A stretch of 18,269 nucleotides of DNA. Source: an uncultured Sulfurovum sp. GTDB lineage: Bacteria; Campylobacterota; Campylobacteria; Campylobacterales; Sulfurovaceae. Shown here in pieces: positions 15,791 through 18,269 of this stretch. The translations under genes and the position numbers were made by a program. Below the pieces are notes generated by a model, which worked only from the letters and a program-made list of their open reading frames with translations, searched no databases and had not been told where the DNA came from. The DNA lies in contig CACVAU010000075.1 of the NCBI GenBank assembly GCA_902727915.1, forward strand, positions 1-18,269, read 5' to 3'. Position 1 is the stretch's first letter, and each line of letters begins with the position of its first letter.

Positions 15791-16606
15791 TTGAAAAAAA
15801 TATTTAACCTATTTTTATTATTTTCCACGTTTATTTTAGTCCCTCTATACGCTGATGAGGTTTTAGCTACAGTAAATGATGAAATGATTACAAAAAAAGA
15901 TGTCAATGAATTTGTTGTAAAAAGCATTCCTGGGGCAACATTTAATTCTTTAAATGATGTTCAAAAAGCTTCGGTTGTCAACCAAATGGTTGAACGGAGG
16001 TTATTTTTAGAAGATGCCAAAAGTACAAACCTTGAAAATGATGTAGCATATCAAGAGGCTTTAAAGAAGCTACAAGAAAATCTTATATTAGACTATTGGA
16101 TGAAAATAAAAGTTGAAGAGATTCTTATTTCGGAAGCTGAAGCAAAAAAATATTATTTTAATAATAAGGAAAAGTTTTCTAAACCATCTTCAGTTAAAGT
16201 ACGCCATATTTTATTGGAGACAGAAGAGGAAGCTGTGGCCTTAATTGCAGCTTTGGAGTTAAGTGCGAATTTAAAAGAAAAGTTTATTCGTTTGGCACAT
16301 GCTGAATCAACAGGTCCTAGTGCCATTAATGGTGGTGAGTTAGATTGGTTTGTTTATGAACAGATGGTTCCTGAATTTTCAGAAGCTGCGTTTGGATTAA
16401 ATGTTGGAAACATTACTAAGCAAGCTGTGAAAACACAATTTGGGTATCATATTATTTATCTTGAAAATAAAAAGGAAAAAGGTTCTATTGCTTATAAAAC
16501 AGTTAAAGAAGATATTGTTAAATCTTTACGTCTTTCTAGGTTTAAAGCAAAATTGGACAAGTTAAGTAAAAAGTTGAAAAAAACAGCAAATATTATTGTA
16601 AAATAA
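15791..16606 (+). CDS. peb4: Periplasmic parvulin-type peptidyl-prolyl isomerase (PEB4-like)
   Basis: A 271-residue chaperone of the SurA/PpiC class that helps outer-membrane proteins fold. The start is TTG at 15791, with AAGG seven bases upstream; no in-frame ATG is near, and the TTG start preserves the signal peptide MKKIFNLFLLFSTFILVPLY with cleavage likely after Ala21. An N-terminal SurA-like chaperone region (about 22-130) contains the VNQMVERRLFLEDAK helix. The parvulin domain covers about 134-226: VRHILLETEEEA, GGELDWFVYEQMVPEFSEAAFGL and TQFGYHIIYLE. A basic C-terminal helix follows. It sits 26 bases upstream of fbaA, as peb4 does in Campylobacter jejuni, and is probably cotranscribed with it. 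Confidence 0.93.
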   Translation: MKKIFNLFLLFSTFILVPLYADEVLATVNDEMITKKDVNEFVVKSIPGATFNSLNDVQKASVVNQMVERRLFLEDAKSTNLENDVAYQEALKKLQENLILDYWMKIKVEEILISEAEAKKYYFNNKEKFSKPSSVKVRHILLETEEEAVALIAALELSANLKEKFIRLAHAESTGPSAINGGELDWFVYEQMVPEFSEAAFGLNVGNITKQAVKTQFGYHIIYLENKKEKGSIAYKTVKEDIVKSLRLSRFKAKLDKLSKKLKKTANIIVK

Positions 16607-16632
16607 TAAAAAATAATTGAAGGTAAAATAGA

Positions 16633-17706
16633 ATGAATAAAAAAGTGTTAAGTACTCTACCATCTGGTGTTCTAAGTGGAGAAGAAGTTCAAGAGCTTTT
16701 TGCTATTGCAAAAGAAGAGGGTTTTGCGATCCCTGCTGTGAATGTTGTGGGGACATCATCTATTAATGCTGTTTTGGAGGCTGCTGCTAAAGTAAATTCA
16801 CCTGTTATAATTCAGTTTTCAAATGGTGGTGGAGCATTCTATGCTGGAAAGGGTATGCCTTCTGATCAAAAAGCAGTTCTTGGAACCATAGCTGGAGCAC
16901 AGCATGTTCATACTGTAGCTACAGCTTATGGTATACCAGTTATTTTACATACTGACCATGCAGCACGTAAACTTTTACCTTGGATTGATGGACTTTTAGA
17001 TGCCAGTGAAGCACACTTTGAAACATTTGGTAAACCTCTTTTTTCATCACATATGATTGATCTTTCAGAAGAACCTATTGAAGAAAACATTGCTACTTGT
17101 AAAACTTATTTAGAACGTATGTCAAAAATTGGTATTACATTGGAAATTGAACTGGGTGTAACAGGTGGGGAAGAAGATGGTGTAGACAATACTGAGATAG
17201 ATAATGCATTACTGTATACTCAGCCAGAAGAAGTAGCTTATGCCTATGAAGAGTTATTAAAAATTTCTCCAATGTTTACCATTGCAGCTTCATTTGGAAA
17301 TGTTCATGGTGTTTATAAACCTGGAAACGTTGTGCTTACACCAAGTATTTTAGATAATTCTCAAAAATACATTCAAGAAAAATTTAATACAGCAGAAAAA
17401 CCTGTAGATTTTGTCTTCCATGGTGGTTCAGGTTCATCTCTTGAAGAGATTAGAGAAGGTATTGAGTATGGTGTTGTTAAAATGAATATTGATACTGATA
17501 CACAATGGGCATATTGGGATGGTGTACGTGCTTATGTTGATCAGTATCATGCTTATTTACAAGGTCAAATTGGTAATCCAGAAGGTGACGACAAACCAAA
17601 TAAAAAGTTTTATGATCCTAGAAAGTGGTTACGTGAAGGTGAAACAGCTGTCATTACACGTTTAGAACAGGCTTTTTCTGACTTGAACTGTTTGGATAGA
17701 AATTAG
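16633..17706 (+). CDS. fbaA: Class II fructose-bisphosphate aldolase
   Basis: A 357-residue zinc-dependent aldolase that cleaves or forms fructose 1,6-bisphosphate in glycolysis and gluconeogenesis. Active-site features are visible: ILHTDHA with catalytic Asp108 and zinc ligand His109, EIELGVTGGEEDGVDN (metal and flexible loop region), SFGNVHG with His225, VFHGGSGSS with His263 and the phosphate-binding Gly-Ser loop, and NIDTDTQWA (about 285-293). Length and motifs match class IIA enzymes of the E. coli FbaA type. AAGG lies upstream of the ATG. A REP-like hairpin begins two bases after the stop and may act as terminator. Confidence 0.97.
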   Translation: MNKKVLSTLPSGVLSGEEVQELFAIAKEEGFAIPAVNVVGTSSINAVLEAAAKVNSPVIIQFSNGGGAFYAGKGMPSDQKAVLGTIAGAQHVHTVATAYGIPVILHTDHAARKLLPWIDGLLDASEAHFETFGKPLFSSHMIDLSEEPIEENIATCKTYLERMSKIGITLEIELGVTGGEEDGVDNTEIDNALLYTQPEEVAYAYEELLKISPMFTIAASFGNVHGVYKPGNVVLTPSILDNSQKYIQEKFNTAEKPVDFVFHGGSGSSLEEIREGIEYGVVKMNIDTDTQWAYWDGVRAYVDQYHAYLQGQIGNPEGDDKPNKKFYDPRKWLREGETAVITRLEQAFSDLNCLDRN

Positions 17707-17707
17707 C

Positions 17708-17732
17708 GTAGGGTGTTTTCCCTGAAAACACC
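17708..17732 (+). repeat. REP-like palindrome, intact copy (REP1)
   Basis: GTAG (17708-17711) then GGTGTTTTC (17712-17720), loop CCT, GAAAACACC (17724-17732): a perfect 9-bp stem with a GTAG head, two bases after the fbaA stop. Its reverse complement contains AAACACCCTAC, the complete target predicted for the neighbouring IS110 element. Likely also the fbaA terminator. Confidence 0.75.
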
Positions 17733-17758
17733 ATCACATAAAAATATGCTAATAACAC

Positions 17759-17782
17759 GGTGTTTTCATGGGAAAACACCCT
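17759..17782 (-). repeat. REP-like palindrome, inverted copy cut at its head (REP2)
   Basis: GGTGTTTTC (17759-17767), loop ATGG, GAAAACACC (17772-17780), then CT. Read on the minus strand it matches REP1, giving an inverted pair 26 bp apart, like a BIME. The match to REP1 stops after CCCT: the expected CTAC (the GTAG head reversed) is replaced by CTTG at 17781-17784. This break is taken as the left boundary of the IS110 element. Confidence 0.65.
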
Positions 17783-17784
17783 TG

Positions 17785-17790
17785 TATAAT
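17785..17790 (+). promoter_or_regulatory. -10 box at the left edge of the IS110 element
   Basis: Consensus TATAAT preceded by TG, only three bases inside the inferred left end. Initiation about seven bases later would fall at the 5' stem-loop. The -35 position falls outside the element (near 17762-17767), which agrees with the known IS621 design, where the joined right and left ends of the circular form rebuild the promoter. Confidence 0.5.
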
Positions 17791-17795
17791 CAAAA

Positions 17796-18035
17796 TAGAG
17801 GTAAAAGAGATAAAATACTTCTAAAGGATTTAAGGGTAAATCGAAACACCCTAAAGCATTAAAATAGTAAAGAATATTGAGCAAATATGCTTGAATATTT
17901 TAATAGCTTGTACTGTAGATAGATTACCCTTAGTAAAAAGCTTGAACGGAATAAAAGGCAGATTAGAAGAAATTGTTTTAAGAGGTAATTTCAATAAATC
18001 TAGCTTGTAGTACAAGGAAAAGCGTACTAAGAATA
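17796..18035 (+). ncRNA. Candidate IS110 bridge RNA
   Basis: The non-coding left end folds by eye into the layout of an IS110 bridge RNA. First is a 5' stem-loop: TAGAGGTA (17796-17803) with TACTTCTA (17816-17823). Next is a target loop closed by TAAGGGTAA (17831-17839) and TTACCCTTA (17924-17932), with an inner hairpin at 17873-17899; its 5' side carries AAACACCCT (17844-17852) and its 3' side CTGTAG (17913-17918). Last is a donor loop closed by AGTA (17932-17935) and TACT (18025-18028), with an inner hairpin 17960-18001; its 5' side carries AAAAAGCT (17935-17942) and its 3' side TACAAG (18011-18016). The first guide equals the left flank, and the last is complementary to the element's left end. 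The fold and exact ends are inferred; the 3' end is a guess. Confidence 0.7.
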
Positions 18036-18074
18036 ACCCTATGTAATCCTTAAAATTTAAGTACAAGGTATCAC

Positions 18075-18269
18075 ATGAAAAAGTATATCGGAATTGATGT
18101 TAGTAAATCAAGTATAGATGTTTATGATGGAAAGCAAAGTTATAAATTCGAGAACAATCTGTTGGGATTTAAAAAAGTTACTACTTTAGTTAAAGATATC
18201 AAAGAAACTATTTTTATCTTTGAACCTACAGGAGTTTACTCTTATGCTTTAACAGAATTTTGTTCAAAG
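18075..18269 (+). CDS. IS110-family transposase, N-terminal 65 codons (cut by window edge)
   Basis: The ATG at 18075 has AAGG six bases upstream and opens a frame that runs through the window end. The N-terminus KKYIGIDVSKSSIDVY contains the first acidic residue (Asp8) of the DEDD RuvC-like catalytic site, and TIFIFEPTGVYSYAL contains the second (Glu50), both hallmark motifs of the IS110/IS1111 DEDD_Tnp_IS110 domain. These enzymes recombine DNA through a bridge RNA, with a C-terminal Tnp_20 domain providing the nucleophilic serine; that part lies beyond the window, so completeness cannot be judged. It is transcribed in the same direction as fbaA, 368 bases downstream. Confidence 0.92.
   Translation, partial: MKKYIGIDVSKSSIDVYDGKQSYKFENNLLGFKKVTTLVKDIKETIFIFEPTGVYSYALTEFCSK

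Larger units (their letters stand above)
17783..18269 (+). mobile_element. IS110-family insertion sequence, left part
   Basis: About 290 non-coding bases followed by the N-terminus of an IS110-family transposase; the rest is beyond the window. The left boundary at 17782/17783 is inferred from where REP2 stops matching REP1 and from the CT core dinucleotide there. IS110 elements lack terminal inverted repeats, and none are seen. The long non-coding region 5' of the transposase is typical of the IS110 subgroup, as opposed to IS1111 elements with a long 3' end. Confidence 0.75.

Noticed and set aside
17844..17852. AAACACCCT read merely as a chance copy or a third degenerate REP
   Set aside because: It lacks the second palindrome arm and GTAG head of a REP, ends precisely at the same CT as the insertion junction, and sits on the 5' strand of a loop closed by a perfect 9-bp stem, as a bridge-RNA guide should.
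17654..18066. Two minus-strand open frames across the IS110 left end
   Set aside because: They overlap the end of fbaA, the REP palindromes and the structured candidate bridge RNA, are low-complexity, and show no family motifs.
1..18269. CRISPR array, tRNA or rRNA genes, prophage genes
   Set aside because: No regularly spaced repeats with spacers, no cloverleaf or rRNA sequence, and no phage structural genes were seen.

Overview
The window looks like chromosomal DNA from a low-GC member of the Campylobacterota (a Sulfurimonas, Sulfurovum or Arcobacter-like relative; genus not resolved). The reasons are the block nth / PEB4-like peptidyl-prolyl isomerase / class II fructose-bisphosphate aldolase, the obgE-proB pair with a short ProB lacking a PUA domain, a class II DAHP synthase, and an OprD-like Campylobacterota porin.

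Layout. (1) Positions 1-4175, minus strand: rfbA-rfbC-rfbD (dTDP-L-rhamnose synthesis; rfbB is not in the window) followed by cysQ-cysC-cysD (PAPS supply and PAP recycling; cysD runs off the left edge). (2) Positions 4176-4663: an AT-rich divergent promoter region. (3) Positions 4664-8622, plus strand: a polysaccharide export and control operon made of a Wza-like lipoprotein, a Wzc-like chain-length regulator and tyrosine kinase with a (Tyr-Gly)7 tail, and a CpsB/YwqE-type PHP phosphatase. Parts 1 and 3 together look like the edge of a surface polysaccharide locus, possibly of a sulfated glycan. (4) Positions 8714-12128: obgE, proB and an outer-membrane porin. (5) Positions 12175-13436, minus strand: a basic peptidoglycan-binding-domain protein and a thioredoxin-fold putative lipoprotein. 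(6) Positions 13611-17706: class II DAHP synthase, then convergent nth, then divergent peb4-like ppi and fbaA. (7) Positions 17708-18269: REP-like palindromes and the left part of an IS110-family insertion sequence, whose transposase is cut by the right edge.

The most interesting object is the 290-nt non-coding left end of the IS110 element. It can be folded by hand into a complete bridge-RNA architecture: a -10 box next to the left boundary, a 5' stem-loop, a target-binding loop and a donor-binding loop. The putative left target guide (AAACACCCT) is identical to the nine bases flanking the element on the left and ends in the presumed CT core. The putative right target guide contains GTAG, the conserved head of REP sequences. 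An intact REP copy 50 bp away carries the whole predicted target. The element therefore appears to be an RNA-guided transposon programmed to enter REP palindromes, caught beside one.

Other points of note are an A12 homopolymer that frameshifts rfbD and can be restored by one base, a hexamer microsatellite encoding the Wzc tyrosine tail, and a 10-bp direct repeat with 11-bp period between the nth and ppi promoters.
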